Shown in pieces: positions 17,110-25,861 of a stretch of 64,000 bases of DNA (the first letter of the stretch is position 1; every line of letters begins with the position of its first letter). Source of the DNA: Planctomycetota bacterium (lineage in GTDB: Bacteria; Planctomycetota; UBA8742; UBA2392); assembly GCA_016722065.1 (NCBI GenBank), contig JADKGX010000001.1:310001-374000 (forward strand). Direction: 5' to 3'. The notes below the pieces were generated by a model. That model saw nothing but the letters and a program-made list of their open reading frames with translations, was not told where the DNA came from and ran no database searches. A program made the translations under genes and the position numbers.

Positions 17110-18264
17110 ATGGCCAGCGGTCTGGAAATTGTATCGGTTGCAGACCCTCGCCAAAGCCGCGAGTTTCTGGACCTGCCCTGGGTCGTCAACCACGGCGATG
17201 CAGACTTCGTGGCCCCGCTGCGCATGGCGCAAGCGAAGCTGCTGGACCGCAAGAAGTATCCGTTCTTCAAGATTGGCGACGCCGCGTTCTTTGTCGCCCG
17301 TCGCAACGGCGAATGCGTGGGCCGCATTGCCGCGATACAGAACCGCCTGCACAACGAAACCTACAACGACAAGACCGGGTTCTTCGGCTTTTTTGAATGC
17401 GAAGACGATGTTCAAGCCACCCGCGCCCTGCTGGCTGCGGCCTCGCGCTGGCTTTCCGAAAAGGGCCTGCAATGCCTGCGTGGCCCGCTGAACTACAGCC
17501 TGAACGACGAATGCCCCGGCGTGCTGGTTGACGGCTTCAATGGCCCGCCGGTGATCTTGATGTCGCACAACCCGCGCTATTACGGGCGCCTGCTGGAACA
17601 GGCCGGTCTGCGCAAGCGCAAAGACATGTACGCCTATCTGGTCACGCGCAACACCGTGGCCGACGACCGCTTTCAGCGCGTGATGAACGCCGTGCGCCGC
17701 CGCAACAAGGATGTCGTGCTGCGGCAGGTGCGCATGGACAGCAAAGGCTTTCTGGCCGACCTGCGCATGATGCTGGAGATCTTCAACCTGGCCTGGGCCA
17801 AAAACTGGGGCTTTGTACCCGTAACTCCAGCCGAGGCCGACGCGATTGCCGCGGACCTGAAGCCGATTGTAGACCCCGGCTTGACCGGCGTGGCCGAGCT
17901 GGAAGGCAAGCCCGCAGCCATGATCATCTGCGTGCCGAACATCAATGAAATCCTGCGCCGCATTCCGAACGGCAAGCTGTGGCCCACGGGCTGGTGGACG
18001 TTTCTCAATGGCCTGCGCCATGTAACGGGCTTTCGCACCATGCTGATGGGCGTGCAGCCGGAGTTCCGCAACAAGGGCCTGGACGCGCTGATGATCGACA
18101 AGGTCGTCCAGTTCGGCCAGCAGAACGGCTACAACTATTGTGAGTTGAGCTGGGTCCTGGAAGACAACGACGCCATGAACTCGCTGGCTGAAAAAGCTGG
18201 CGGCATCCGTTATCGCACCTACCGCCTGTTTGAGGCGGGCACCGAGGAAATCCTTCATGCGTAA
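17110..18264 (+). CDS. GNAT-fold acetyltransferase-like protein (YghO-type)
   Basis: A 384-residue protein with two alpha/beta lobes. The N-terminal block (REFLDLPWVVNHGDADFVAPL) and KKYPFFKIGDAAFFVARRNG match a widespread bacterial family related to N-acetyltransferases. The C-terminal MGVQPEFRNKGLDALMID resembles the acetyl-CoA-binding motif A, with a modified loop. The start at 17110 is preferred because family members begin close to this position; an in-frame ATG at 17080 exists without a ribosome-binding site. It overlaps dacB by eight bases, so the two are coupled. The acceptor substrate is unknown. Confidence 0.8.
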   Translation: MASGLEIVSVADPRQSREFLDLPWVVNHGDADFVAPLRMAQAKLLDRKKYPFFKIGDAAFFVARRNGECVGRIAAIQNRLHNETYNDKTGFFGFFECEDDVQATRALLAAASRWLSEKGLQCLRGPLNYSLNDECPGVLVDGFNGPPVILMSHNPRYYGRLLEQAGLRKRKDMYAYLVTRNTVADDRFQRVMNAVRRRNKDVVLRQVRMDSKGFLADLRMMLEIFNLAWAKNWGFVPVTPAEADAIAADLKPIVDPGLTGVAELEGKPAAMIICVPNINEILRRIPNGKLWPTGWWTFLNGLRHVTGFRTMLMGVQPEFRNKGLDALMIDKVVQFGQQNGYNYCELSWVLEDNDAMNSLAEKAGGIRYRTYRLFEAGTEEILHA

Positions 18265-19711
18265 GCAAGCCCTGGGCCTGGCCCTGTTGTGCGGACTGTG
18301 GTTCAGCGTCTCGATGCCGGTTCACGCCGGCGGCGGGGCTTTGCCCGCAGAAGTCGAGTCCGGCATTCTTTCGCAACTGCGCAAGGCCGAAAGCAAGCGC
18401 GGCACCGCAGGCTGCGTGGTTCGCGACCTGGACACCGGCGACACGCTTCTGGATTTCAAGGCCGACGAGCTGCTGGCACCGGCAAGCAACATGAAGCTGG
18501 TGACCACTGCCGCCGCCATGGCCACACTGGGTGCAGATTTTGAGTTCACCACCCGTGTGTGTGCGCGCGGCACCATCAGCAACGGCACGCTGCAAGGCGA
18601 CCTGTGCCTGGTGGGCGGCGGCGACCCGAACCTGAGCGGCCGGTTCCATGACGGCGATGTGCTGGCCATCTACCGCGCCTGGGCAGCGGTTCTTTCTGGC
18701 CGCGGCGTCACCCGCGTGACGGGCGACCTGCAGTATGAAAGTTCGATGTTCGGTGGGGAATCGTTCTGCGATGGCTGGCCCAAAGACGACCAGTACATTA
18801 AGTGGTACTGCGCCGAAGTCACGGCGCTGGCCTTCAACGACAACTGTGTGGGCATCAAGGTCACGCCCGGCAAAGCAGGCAGCCCGGCCAAAATCGAAAC
18901 CGTGCCCCCCACCAGCTATGTCAAGGTAATCAACGAAACGACCACGTTGCCGGGCCGCAAGGGTGCAGAGATCGGCATTGTGCGCTCTCGAACCGATAAC
19001 ACCATCACGGTCAAGGGCAAGGTCTATGAAGGCGCCAGTTGGGGCTATTCGGTCGATGTCACGGTGCATGAGCCCGATTGCTATGCCGCCACAGTGTTCA
19101 AGGAAACCCTCGCGGCCCAGGGCATTGTCGTGGCCGGCGCCGTAAAGCCCGTGACACTGACGCGCGAGCAGTTTGAATCCGCCACCACGCTGGTGGAACA
19201 CAAGGCCAAGCTGGTGGACGCCCTGACTCCCATCAACACCAACAGCCAGAACCTGCACGCGGAAATGCTGCTGCGGCAACTGGGTGTGCGCTACACCGGC
19301 AAGGGCACGTTCAAGACCGGCACGGCCGCGGTGCAGGACTACCTGAAGAAGGAAGGCTTGCTCAAGGATGGCATGGTGTTTCTGGACGGCAGCGGCTTGT
19401 CAGCGGCCAACCGTGTCAGTGCGCGGCTGCTGTCTTCGCTGTTGTACAAGATTGGCGGCAGCACCTACTTTGACACCTTCCGCGACAGCCTGGCCATCGG
19501 CGGCGAAAGCGGCACGCTGGAAAAACGCCTCAACGACAGCGCGCTCAAGGGCAAGGTGTTTGCCAAGACCGGCTTCATCAACGGCGTGCGCGCCCTTTCA
19601 GGTTATGTCATCACGGATCGGCGCCGGCTTTGCTTCAGCATTTTGATGAACGATTGTGCCTTTTCACGCGAGTGCCAGGATGAAATCATCAAGCTTCTGG
19701 CCAAGGCATGA
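18257..19711 (+). CDS. dacB: D-alanyl-D-alanine carboxypeptidase/endopeptidase (PBP4, peptidase S13)
   Basis: A 484-residue periplasmic penicillin-binding protein that trims or cuts peptidoglycan cross-links. It has a signal peptide (cleavage after about residue 24, PVHA). The serine motif SNMK lies at residues 77-80, the SxN motif (SQN) near residue 330 and the KTG motif in VFAKTGFING near residue 438. The spacing, with a large insert between SxxK and SxN, is characteristic of family S13. GAGGAAA precedes the ATG at 18257 by six bases. It is translationally coupled to genes on both sides (8-base overlap before, ATGA after). Confidence 0.95.
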   Translation: MRKQALGLALLCGLWFSVSMPVHAGGGALPAEVESGILSQLRKAESKRGTAGCVVRDLDTGDTLLDFKADELLAPASNMKLVTTAAAMATLGADFEFTTRVCARGTISNGTLQGDLCLVGGGDPNLSGRFHDGDVLAIYRAWAAVLSGRGVTRVTGDLQYESSMFGGESFCDGWPKDDQYIKWYCAEVTALAFNDNCVGIKVTPGKAGSPAKIETVPPTSYVKVINETTTLPGRKGAEIGIVRSRTDNTITVKGKVYEGASWGYSVDVTVHEPDCYAATVFKETLAAQGIVVAGAVKPVTLTREQFESATTLVEHKAKLVDALTPINTNSQNLHAEMLLRQLGVRYTGKGTFKTGTAAVQDYLKKEGLLKDGMVFLDGSGLSAANRVSARLLSSLLYKIGGSTYFDTFRDSLAIGGESGTLEKRLNDSALKGKVFAKTGFINGVRALSGYVITDRRRLCFSILMNDCAFSRECQDEIIKLLAKA

Positions 19712-20166
19712 AACTGACGCAGCACTTTTCCAATGCACTAACGCAAGGCCGGCCTCGTGCCGGCCTTTTGCTGCTGTGTCTGGCGGTCGTCAGCATTGGC
19801 GCGCTGCTGCTGGAAGGCACCCAGGAATCGGTTGTCACGCTGGTGGTGAAGTCGCCCATGGCCGGGCTGGACAAGCTGCTGCATGCCGGAGCGCACTTTT
19901 GGGTGGCATCGCTGATCTGCTGGGGGCTGGCCTTGCTTCGGCCCGGCAGGGCCGCAATCTGGGCAACCGTCACGCTGGTGCTGGACGGCGCGGCCGGTAT
20001 TGCCACGGAATACGCCCAGAAGTGGTTCGGGGCCAGCCACGGCCGGCAGTTTGACCTGCAAGACGTTGGCGCCAACCTGGCCGGCACGCTGATTGCGCTG
20101 GCGCTTTTCCTTACACTGGCGCTGCAGGTGCAAGCCAGCCAGCGTCAGCGCCCGAAAACCGGCTGA
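19708..20166 (+). CDS. VanZ-family membrane protein
   Basis: A 152-residue protein with four predicted membrane helices and the VanZ-like pattern DKLLHAGAHFWVASLICWGL followed by DLQDVGANLAG near the end. VanZ-like proteins occur in many bacteria; most have no known role beyond low-level glycopeptide tolerance in the name-giving case. The ATG at 19708 overlaps the dacB stop (ATGA). A strong terminator-like hairpin lies only 37 bases into this frame, so a downstream start, for example TTG at 19768, is also possible. Neighbouring dacB makes a cell-envelope role plausible. Confidence 0.75.
   Translation: MKLTQHFSNALTQGRPRAGLLLLCLAVVSIGALLLEGTQESVVTLVVKSPMAGLDKLLHAGAHFWVASLICWGLALLRPGRAAIWATVTLVLDGAAGIATEYAQKWFGASHGRQFDLQDVGANLAGTLIALALFLTLALQVQASQRQRPKTG
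19745..19770 (+). terminator. Terminator-like hairpin inside the start of the VanZ-like gene
   Basis: Perfect 9-bp stem AAGGCCGGC / GCCGGCCTT (arms 19745-19753 and 19759-19767), loop CTCGT, followed by TTTTG. The same core (GCCGGCCTCGTGCCGGC) is used as the terminator after the cyclase gene at 27.7 kb. Its place just after the dacB stop suggests partial termination or attenuation between dacB and the VanZ-like gene. Confidence 0.5.
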
Positions 20167-20332
20167 ACAACTCCGTGAAAGCGCGCAGCACAAGCCAGCG
20201 GCCAGGCTGCCTGGCAATGCAAACCCGTAAACGGTGGCCCTGCCCCTGGCCTTGCCCTACACTGGGGGCGCATTTGCGGCCGAATGGACGCCCATCGGAC
20301 GTATACCAGTAAGGTAAGGAACTGGAGCCAGC

Positions 20333-23300
20333 ATGCATCGGGGAGTGATTGCCATTCTGTTGTTGGCCCTGCTGGGCATGAGTGCCGGTGCGCAGTTCCG
20401 CACCACTCGATTTGACCCCGAAACTGACCCCAAGGCCTTTGAAATCACCACCCGCGCGGATCTCGAAGACGCCATGCGGCGCGTGGCCAGCCTGCGCGAA
20501 CAGTTGAAGGAAGCCCGCACCGAACGCGACCGCACCAGCATTCTTGAAACGATTCTGCGCCTGTGCCAGGACGAGCTTTCACGCCAAAGCAATGCTTCCG
20601 GCGCGATTGTAGTGGAACGCAGCACGGACCCGCGCACACCCGGCATGGCCACGCGCTGGCACGGAGTCTTTCAAGCCCTCGAAGACACCCTGCGTGAGCT
20701 GGGCCCGGAAGCACTGGGACACTATGAGCGCATCTACGGCCCGCGCGCGGAAAAACTGCTGCAAGACGCCCAGGCCGCACGCGATGTCGCAAGCATGGAA
20801 AGCCTGAACCGCCGCTTTGGCTTGACCAAAGCCGGCCTGCGTGCCACCACCGTGCTGGCGGCCATGTGGTGGGAAGAAGGCGATATCTCGCGTGCCGCGC
20901 GGGCGCTGGAACGCGCCCTGTTTGCCCCGGAACTTCTGCTGCCACCCCAGCGGGCGGCCCTGTGCGCATGGCTTAGCCATTGCTATCGCGAACTTGGTGA
21001 ACGCGCGGGCTTGAGCCGCCTGTTTGAACTTCCCGCCGATGTGCGCGAGCAGGTAGTCGATGAAGGAGGCACCAGCAGCAGCTTGATCGAGATTCTCAAG
21101 CGCAACCTGTTGCAGGCCCGCGATACCAGCCAGGACACGCTTTCGGATCTTGGTGTCGACTGGCCGGGCGGCAACTACACCAATACCGGGTTGCACGAAC
21201 GCCCGACGGACTTTGCCCAGATTGCCTGGTCGCGCAACGTGCCCCGGCTGGCGGCCCAGCAGCAAGCGCGCTTCATGGGGTACCCGGCGCCGATTATCCC
21301 GCCCTTCATGCCGCTGTTTGATGGCGACCTGATTTACGTCAACACTGGCGACCGCCTTGTGGCCTACGATCTTGTTGGCGGCGGCACGGGCGAAGACCCG
21401 CTTTGGTCCTGCAAGCCCTTTCCGAACTTCGACCACAACTGGCGCACCAGCGAACCAGACCCGGCCATGATCCTGCCCGTTACGGCCTGGCACGGCACAG
21501 TATTTGCCGCGCTGGAAAACCCCCTGACGACACAGTTTCACGACCGCAACCCTGACCCCATGTTCGGCCTGTACAGCCACTACCCGCAGGTGCGGCGCGG
21601 CCTGTGCGCCGTAGATGCAACTACCGGCCGGTTGTTGTGGAAGCTGGGCGGGCTGTACGAAGGCAACTCCGACGACACCACCAGCTTTGGCTATGCCGTG
21701 GTCTATGACGGCGTGCTGTATGCCGTGGGCAGCCGCGTGCCGGGCATCAGCGAAATCTTTCTGTACGCGCTGGACCCCCAAAGCGGCGAAGTGCTGTGGA
21801 ACCTGCGCCTGTGTTACGGCCAGCAGGAAACCACCATGTTCGGGCGCCCGGCGCGCACGCCATTTCCAAGCCTGGCGGCCATTGCCGGCGGTGAAATGTA
21901 CCTGTGCACGAACCTGGGTGGCGTCGTCGCGGTCAGCTTGAACCGCCGCTGCTTGAACTGGATCAGCCGTTACGAATACAAGCCGCGCCCGATTACCAAG
22001 TACACCGAAACCTATTACCGCGACGTTTCCTGGGCCAACAACCCCACCTTTTACACCGAACTTGACGGCAAGGCCTATGTGGTCGTCGCACCCGCCGACA
22101 GTGAACAGATGTTCGCGCTGGACGCCCGCTCAGGCGAAATCCTGTGGCGGCTGGATCGCATGGCGCTTCTCAATGGCGGTCGCGCGCTGGTGGGCTTGCG
22201 CGGCGGCACGGCCTACGTGGCCGGCGACGGCGGCTTTGGTGGCGATGCGGCCTCGCGCCTGATGGCCGTGGACATTCGCGCCGGCCGTGTCACCAAGACC
22301 ATTCGCGTCACACCCGGCGACCGCGGCAACACGCTGTCTCTGCAGGGCCGCCCCTGCATGGCCGCCAACCGGCTGTACTGGCCCGGCAGTTCCGGGCGCG
22401 ATTGCGCGATTGCAGAAGTTGACCTTGATGCCGACCGCGTGGTGGGATCTGCCTACGCCGCTTCCAGTTACTCGGGCACCGGCTATTCGGTGTTTGCCCA
22501 GCATGGAATCCTGTTCACCATTTCGGGCAACAACTATTCCCTGGGCAACAGCCAGCTGGCCGTGCGCTACAACCAGACAGCGCTGCTGGATGCCGCCCGC
22601 AAAGCCGCCACGGCCGACGCCGCCAACACCGACGCCCTGCTGCGCTATGGCCTGTTGACGATGCGGCTTGGCGACCGCGCCGAAGCGTTGAAGTATCTGC
22701 GGCTGGCCTTTGAAGGTGCCACCCGCCCGCCAGTCAATGCCCGGGTGCGCGAACACGCTTCGCGCGCACTGGTGGCGGCGTACCTGAAGCTGGCCGACGA
22801 ATCTTTGGCATCGCGCAGGTTCAACGACGCGCTGGGCCACGTGCAGAACGCCCGGGCCTTTGCCCTGCTGCGCAGCCAGCGCACGGACTGCTTCACACGC
22901 CAGGAAAAAGTGCTGATCGCGCAACAGGACTTTGCCGGCCTGCGCCAGATGTTTGAAGACCTGGTGGCCGCAGACCCCGCCTTTGGCGTGGGCGAAGACC
23001 CCGAGATTCCAGCCCGTACCTACGGCACGATCCGGCTGGCCGGCATGATTGAATCGACCGAAGCCCCCCGCGCTGCCGCGCTGTGGCAGCAGGTGCAGGA
23101 AAGCCCCGACCGGCTGGCCTGGGGCGGCAAGAAGCTGCGCACCCTGGGCGTAGAACGCCTCAAGGGGCTGATCAGCGTGGCCGGGCGCGGCTTGTACAAG
23201 CCCCAGGACGACGCCGCCGAAGTATTGTTGAAGGCCGACACACCGGAATCGCTGATGGCGCTGTTGCGCCAGTTTCCGCTGGCGCTGGCCGCCGACGAAG

Positions 23301-24820
23301 CCGCCCTGCGCCTGGCGGAAGCAGCCATGGGCCGTGGCGAAGGGGTGGAGACCGTCAAGCTGCTGCTGGCCGCCCTGGAAGACAACAACACCCGCCCCCA
23401 GCGAGCCCAGATGCAGGCCTGGCTGGCACTGGCGCACATGAAGGCAGGCGAAAAACTGCGTGCCCGGCTGGTGGCTTCACGCACGCTGCGCGAGTTTCCG
23501 GCCGGCACATTTCGCCAGGCCGGCAAAGAGGTTGCCTTTCATGACGCCCTGACGCCGCTGCTGGGCAAGGGTGCCGGTGCCGGCACAGAAACGGCGCCGC
23601 GCCTGCCTGCGGCGCCCGTGGAACTGTGGTCGCGGCCCTGGGACCTTGGCGGCTTCACGCGCGTGCCCCAGCACTATGGCAGCAGTTCGATGCAGCGAGT
23701 GTACCTGGGCGAACGCGCGCAATCCGGCTTTCAAATTGTGTGCCAGGACGCGCCCTCGGGCGACCTGGTCTGGAGCCGCGCCAGCGATATCAGCCTGAAC
23801 ACCGTCCGCGAAACCGAACACGGCGTGCTGTTTGAAACCGCCCAGGGCTTCAGCCTGTTTGACGACAGCGGCAATGAACGCTGGTCACTGGCCACCGGCG
23901 GAACGCCCAACCCGGTGTGCCTGGAAGGCGACATGCTGGTTTTCGGCACGCGCTTTACCAACACCAGCACGCGCAAGTTGATGGTGCGTGTCTCGGCCAT
24001 TGATCTTTCGCTGGGCGGCAGCCTGTGGCAGGTGGAGTTCGAAGCCAGCGTGCTGCGTTGGCTGGGCCAGGGCGATGCCGGCGTGCTGGCGCTGCTGAGT
24101 GGCAACGAACAGCAGCTGTGCCTGCTGAACCCGGAAAACGGCCAAGCGGCCAAAACCGTCACGCTGGACCTGACCGGGCAGGTCAACGTGCAGCCGGTGC
24201 TGGCCGACGGCGCGGTCTGGGTGGTCGACGTGTTTGGCCAGGTGCGCGGCTTTGACAGCGGCGATTTGAGCCTGAAGTATTCCTTGAGCACCAGCCAGCG
24301 GGGCGCGGCGCTGCTGCGTGTGCAGGATGGCAGGGTGTGTTGCGCCGGCGGCGAAGGTGCGGCCTGCATTGATATCAAGACCGGCAAGCTGGTCTGGTCC
24401 AAGGGCCTGGAACGCGGCGAACTTCTGCGCGGCGTGCAGCAGGCCGGCGACGTGTTTTTCATCAGCACCCGCGACGCCACTGGCGGTGCCCGCGTGCTGG
24501 GCCTGAAGGTTGCCGACGGCGCTGTGGCGTTTCGGTACACGCTGGCGCGCAGCAATGAATCCGACCGCATGGAGTTGCAGAATTCCGCTACCTTTGACGG
24601 CGGCGTGGCACTGGCCTATTCCGTGCACTCGATGGTGCAGGGCAACATGCAGCTCTCGGAGTTCAAGCTGATACTATTGAACGCAGACGGCACCGAACGC
24701 ATGGCCTGGACGCGCCAAAGCGACGGTGCCCTGGCCAGCATTGCCCAGGTGGCAACGATTGACGGCTATGTCGTGCTGGCCTGTGCCAACCGCACCTTCT
24801 GCTTTGGCAAGAAACCCTGA
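20333..24820 (+). CDS. Giant PQQ-like beta-propeller protein with TPR-like linker
   Basis: A 1495-residue exported protein. The signal peptide ends about residue 20 (GMSAGAQ). A helical region (about 35-280) is followed by a first propeller (about 300-740) with repeated YALDPQSGEVLWNL-type blades, each ending in a GxxxW-like pattern typical of PQQ-like repeats. A helical, TPR-like section (about 745-1080) and a second propeller (about 1100-1490, for example IDIKTGKLVWSKG) follow. The tryptophan-docking repeats recall BamB and PQQ dehydrogenases, but no dehydrogenase catalytic site was recognised, so an adaptor or surface role is more likely. It has its own 166-bp upstream region and starts at ATG 20333. 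Confidence 0.8.
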   Translation: MHRGVIAILLLALLGMSAGAQFRTTRFDPETDPKAFEITTRADLEDAMRRVASLREQLKEARTERDRTSILETILRLCQDELSRQSNASGAIVVERSTDPRTPGMATRWHGVFQALEDTLRELGPEALGHYERIYGPRAEKLLQDAQAARDVASMESLNRRFGLTKAGLRATTVLAAMWWEEGDISRAARALERALFAPELLLPPQRAALCAWLSHCYRELGERAGLSRLFELPADVREQVVDEGGTSSSLIEILKRNLLQARDTSQDTLSDLGVDWPGGNYTNTGLHERPTDFAQIAWSRNVPRLAAQQQARFMGYPAPIIPPFMPLFDGDLIYVNTGDRLVAYDLVGGGTGEDPLWSCKPFPNFDHNWRTSEPDPAMILPVTAWHGTVFAALENPLTTQFHDRNPDPMFGLYSHYPQVRRGLCAVDATTGRLLWKLGGLYEGNSDDTTSFGYAVVYDGVLYAVGSRVPGISEIFLYALDPQSGEVLWNLRLCYGQQETTMFGRPARTPFPSLAAIAGGEMYLCTNLGGVVAVSLNRRCLNWISRYEYKPRPITKYTETYYRDVSWANNPTFYTELDGKAYVVVAPADSEQMFALDARSGEILWRLDRMALLNGGRALVGLRGGTAYVAGDGGFGGDAASRLMAVDIRAGRVTKTIRVTPGDRGNTLSLQGRPCMAANRLYWPGSSGRDCAIAEVDLDADRVVGSAYAASSYSGTGYSVFAQHGILFTISGNNYSLGNSQLAVRYNQTALLDAARKAATADAANTDALLRYGLLTMRLGDRAEALKYLRLAFEGATRPPVNARVREHASRALVAAYLKLADESLASRRFNDALGHVQNARAFALLRSQRTDCFTRQEKVLIAQQDFAGLRQMFEDLVAADPAFGVGEDPEIPARTYGTIRLAGMIESTEAPRAAALWQQVQESPDRLAWGGKKLRTLGVERLKGLISVAGRGLYKPQDDAAEVLLKADTPESLMALLRQFPLALAADEAALRLAEAAMGRGEGVETVKLLLAALEDNNTRPQRAQMQAWLALAHMKAGEKLRARLVASRTLREFPAGTFRQAGKEVAFHDALTPLLGKGAGAGTETAPRLPAAPVELWSRPWDLGGFTRVPQHYGSSSMQRVYLGERAQSGFQIVCQDAPSGDLVWSRASDISLNTVRETEHGVLFETAQGFSLFDDSGNERWSLATGGTPNPVCLEGDMLVFGTRFTNTSTRKLMVRVSAIDLSLGGSLWQVEFEASVLRWLGQGDAGVLALLSGNEQQLCLLNPENGQAAKTVTLDLTGQVNVQPVLADGAVWVVDVFGQVRGFDSGDLSLKYSLSTSQRGAALLRVQDGRVCCAGGEGAACIDIKTGKLVWSKGLERGELLRGVQQAGDVFFISTRDATGGARVLGLKVADGAVAFRYTLARSNESDRMELQNSATFDGGVALAYSVHSMVQGNMQLSEFKLILLNADGTERMAWTRQSDGALASIAQVATIDGYVVLACANRTFCFGKKP

Positions 24821-24845
24821 CCAGCTGGCGCTATACTGCCGCCCC

Positions 24846-25811
24846 ATGACCGAGATTACCGAGTTCGGAAAAACCGTCCTTCAACAGGAAGCCGAAGGCC
24901 TGCGCCTGCTGCAAGGCCTGCTGGACGACTCCTTTGACGCCACTGTGCGGGCCGCCCTGCATTGCACCGGCCACGTCGTGCTGACCGGCATTGGCAAGCC
25001 CTGGCTGATCGGCCAGAAAATCAGCGCCACGCTGGCCAGCACAGGCACGCCAAGCTTTGCGCTGCACCCCAGTGAAGCCGTGCACGGCGACCTGGGGCGC
25101 CTGCGCGCCCAGGACCTGGTGATTGCCATTTCCAACAGCGGCGAAAGTGAAGAAGTCACCCGCCTGCTGCCGATCGTCAAGCGCCTGGGCTGCACCGTAG
25201 TCGGCATGACCAGCGAACCCGACAGCAGCCTTGGCAGCCACAGCGACCTGGTGCTGCGTTTGCCCAAGGCCCCCGAGGCCTGCCCGATCGGCATGGCACC
25301 CAGCGTAAGCACCACGGCCATGCTGGCCCTGGGCGACGCGCTTTCGCTGGCCGTCATGAAGGCCCGCAACTTCACGCGCGAAGACTACGCCCGCTTTCAC
25401 CCCGGCGGCGCGCTGGGCCGCAGCCTGATGAAAGTCAGCGACATCATGCGCCCGCTGCCGGAAACGGCGGTGGTGGGCGTAAGCGCGACGGTGGCCGACG
25501 CCTTGACGGCCATCACCATGCAGAAAACCGGCGCGGCCTTTGTGGTCGAAATGGGCGTGTTGCAGGGCGTGTTCACTGATGGCGACCTGCGCCGCCACGT
25601 GGCAGACGACGAGTTGCTGAGCCAGCCGATCGTGGAGGTGATGACCCACCCCTGCCTAAGCATACGCGACGACAAACTGGCCCCCGAAGCCATTCGGACC
25701 ATGCGGCGTGCTTCCGGGCTGGTGATTGGCGAGTTGCCGGTGGTAGACGCTGCGGGCAAAATCCTGGGCCACGTCGCGCTGAAAGATCTCGTGGCGATGA
25801 ATTTTGTCTGA
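24846..25811 (+). CDS. kdsD: Arabinose-5-phosphate isomerase (SIS + two CBS domains)
   Basis: A 321-residue enzyme of the KpsF/GutQ family that converts ribulose 5-phosphate to arabinose 5-phosphate, the first committed precursor of Kdo. The SIS domain (about residues 30-180) has TGIGKPWLIGQKISATLAST and the sugar-phosphate loop SNSGESEE. The tail of the SIS domain, DYARFHPGGALGR, is diagnostic of KdsD. Two CBS domains follow (about 205-260 and 270-321). Length matches E. coli KdsD (328). Together with kdsB at 3.6 kb this shows Kdo synthesis in the organism. The gene follows the propeller gene by 25 bases. Confidence 0.95.
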   Translation: MTEITEFGKTVLQQEAEGLRLLQGLLDDSFDATVRAALHCTGHVVLTGIGKPWLIGQKISATLASTGTPSFALHPSEAVHGDLGRLRAQDLVIAISNSGESEEVTRLLPIVKRLGCTVVGMTSEPDSSLGSHSDLVLRLPKAPEACPIGMAPSVSTTAMLALGDALSLAVMKARNFTREDYARFHPGGALGRSLMKVSDIMRPLPETAVVGVSATVADALTAITMQKTGAAFVVEMGVLQGVFTDGDLRRHVADDELLSQPIVEVMTHPCLSIRDDKLAPEAIRTMRRASGLVIGELPVVDAAGKILGHVALKDLVAMNFV

Positions 25812-25861
25812 CCGCACTTCAGCGGGATTCTTTGGGCACCCCTGGCGCAAACCCTGCACCC

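Noticed and set aside
20333..24820. A PQQ-dependent alcohol dehydrogenase
   Set aside because: Propeller repeats are present, but I could not find the conserved active-site residues or vicinal cysteines of those enzymes, and the protein is far longer.
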